From assembly GCF_900104445.1 (NCBI RefSeq), contig NZ_FNJI01000015.1, positions 1 through 64,000 of the forward strand: DNA of 64,000 nucleotides. The letters run 5' to 3'. Source of the stretch: Desulforhopalus singaporensis. GTDB lineage: Bacteria > Desulfobacterota > Desulfobulbia > Desulfobulbales > Desulfocapsaceae. The notes below the pieces were generated by a model that was given only the letters and a program-made list of their open reading frames with translations, made no database searches and had not been told where the DNA came from. Below are positions 63,039 to 64,000 of this stretch, in pieces (the first letter of the stretch is position 1; each line of letters begins with the position of its first letter). Made by a program: the position numbers and the translations under genes.

Positions 63039-64000
63039 TTACTCTCCGGGCCAGACGGTACGGTTGCGATAAATACCGAAATCTCTGGCCGTTGCCGCCG
63101 TGGCGATCTCTTCTGCCAGGGACAGGGTCTTTATCAATGTCGGTATGAGCAGGCAAAAAAGCCAGTCCGGCCAATAACGAGGTTTTTTCAGGTCGACGGC
63201 CATGATTCTTGCGCCGCGCAGAATCTGCATCTCCCTTATCTGCTGCATTTCAGCCAGCAGCATGGGCAGAAAGCGCAGACAGGTTGCGCTGACAAAGGCG
63301 ATTTTCTGCGGCATGATCCTGTCCAGCACCCTGACTATCCGCTGTTGCGTATTGGCCGCCATGAAGATCACTCCGGGCCAGAACGCAAGAAACAGCTGCC
63401 AGGAAACCAGCCCCCCGGCACCAAATCCTTGCGCGGGTCCGAACCGGATCATATAGAGCAGGACGATGAGCGCTGACTGGTAAAGGAAAACAGCACCGCT
63501 TTTTAGCAACAGCTTCACGGGCCGATTGGCCAGCAGCAGCACAAGGGCCAGGTTGGCAATGGTCAGAGAGGTAAGCAGAACCGGGGTTTTCGCACCAAAA
63601 GCGCCGATGGAGAGCACCATGCATATACCAAACATCAACCCCGCCGGCAGGTGCAGCCGCCTTTGCGATACGGGTTTTTCACGCCATTTTTCCGATGGCG
63701 ACACGCCGCTTGCGTCAGGTTCCGATCCGCCGCCGGCAACATCGACCACCCGGTCACCCAGGTTACCGGGAATCGCCGGGTCATGGGTGGTGTAAAGGAC
63801 TGTCATGCCACCGGTCGAAGAAAGATCGGCAAGCAAAAGGGCGACTCTTGTTCTGCTCGCATGGTCGAGGCCTGCAAACGGGTCATCGAGCAGGACCACT
63901 TCCGGACGCATGGCCAGAACAGATGCCAGCCCGACAAGATGTTTCTGCCCGTAGCTCAGACCGTGGGGAGAAGCATCCAACAGATTGCCAAGCCCCAGGC
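63039..64000 (-). CDS. ECF transporter ATPase fused to T component, 5' end outside window
   Basis: Partial gene; the frame stays open to the window edge (residues LGLGNLLD precede the TTG at 63980). The visible N-terminal part is the C-terminal half of an ABC ATPase: LSYGQKHLVGLASVLAMRP (signature), VVLLDDPFAGLDHASR (Walker B) and VLYTTHDPAI (H-loop). A linker leads into an EcfT membrane domain with about five helices and the coupling motif RFLPMLLAEMQQIREMQILRGA, then ATAATARDFG. ATPase and T component are usually separate proteins, so this is a fusion. The S component follows after 4 bases. Confidence 0.85.
   Translation of the reverse strand, partial: LGLGNLLDASPHGLSYGQKHLVGLASVLAMRPEVVLLDDPFAGLDHASRTRVALLLADLSSTGGMTVLYTTHDPAIPGNLGDRVVDVAGGGSEPDASGVSPSEKWREKPVSQRRLHLPAGLMFGICMVLSIGAFGAKTPVLLTSLTIANLALVLLLANRPVKLLLKSGAVFLYQSALIVLLYMIRFGPAQGFGAGGLVSWQLFLAFWPGVIFMAANTQQRIVRVLDRIMPQKIAFVSATCLRFLPMLLAEMQQIREMQILRGARIMAVDLKKPRYWPDWLFCLLIPTLIKTLSLAEEIATAATARDFGIYRNRTVWPGE

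Overview
The window looks like a chromosomal segment of a Gram-negative anaerobe, most probably a Desulfobacterota (Desulfobulbales-like) bacterium. This is inferred from gene content: Kdo lipopolysaccharide genes (waaA, kdsB) and a TonB system show an outer membrane, while a methylene-THF reductase fused to the cysteine-rich MetV-type domain, a molybdenum-storage locus, a CoA-transferase/GNAT fusion and RecD2 without RecBC fit that phylum. No rRNA or species marker is present.

Positions 1-14773 are an integrated temperate phage or phage-derived satellite that continues off the left edge. It sits against the 3' end of a tRNA-Pro(CGG) gene (14774-14850). Its lytic operon runs leftward on the minus strand: winged-HTH regulator, CII-like protein, small proteins, zinc-ribbon protein, P4-type helicase, CHC2/TOPRIM primase, Nu1-like DNA-binding protein, a second tyrosine recombinase, a coiled-coil protein and a C5 DNA methyltransferase. 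Many of these genes overlap by 4 bases. A divergent XRE repressor carrying zinc-finger modules instead of a peptidase faces them across a perfect 16-bp inverted repeat. To its right are two AT-rich membrane-protein cargo genes, a possible tiny minus-strand unit, the main integrase, and a three-gene minus-strand module (TIGR04255-like, unknown, HEPN) next to the attachment site. No capsid, tail or large-terminase genes are seen, so late genes are either left of the window or absent.

Positions 14774-64000 are ordinary chromosome. In order: a degenerate chemoreceptor, a LysE exporter and a DUF2293 protein; a PfkB kinase with an atypical transketolase; uracil permease and upp; a CBS protein and an EamA transporter; glpD-glpK; waaA-kdsB; methylene-THF reductase; serB; a methyltransferase-like membrane protein; the CoA-transferase/GNAT fusion; a pseudo-receiver Ser/Thr kinase facing a metallophosphoesterase; a UPF0149 protein with a Pif1-type helicase; purL; a FIST sensor with a hybrid histidine kinase; a molybdate transporter, small protein and Mo-storage protein with a structured leader; a DUF2142 membrane protein; recD2; acetoacetyl-CoA synthetase; a PilZ protein; and a minus-strand uptake operon (ECF ATPase/T fusion, S component, TiaS-like protein, ExbB, ExbD, TonB) cut by the right edge.

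The best candidates for undescribed biology are the HEPN/TIGR04255-like cargo module, the peptidase-less zinc-finger phage repressor, the TiaS-like protein in an ECF/TonB operon, the Mo-storage locus with its possible RNA switch, and the Gln-for-Glu substitution in the CoA-transferase/GNAT fusion. All functional statements rest on motif reading without database searches.
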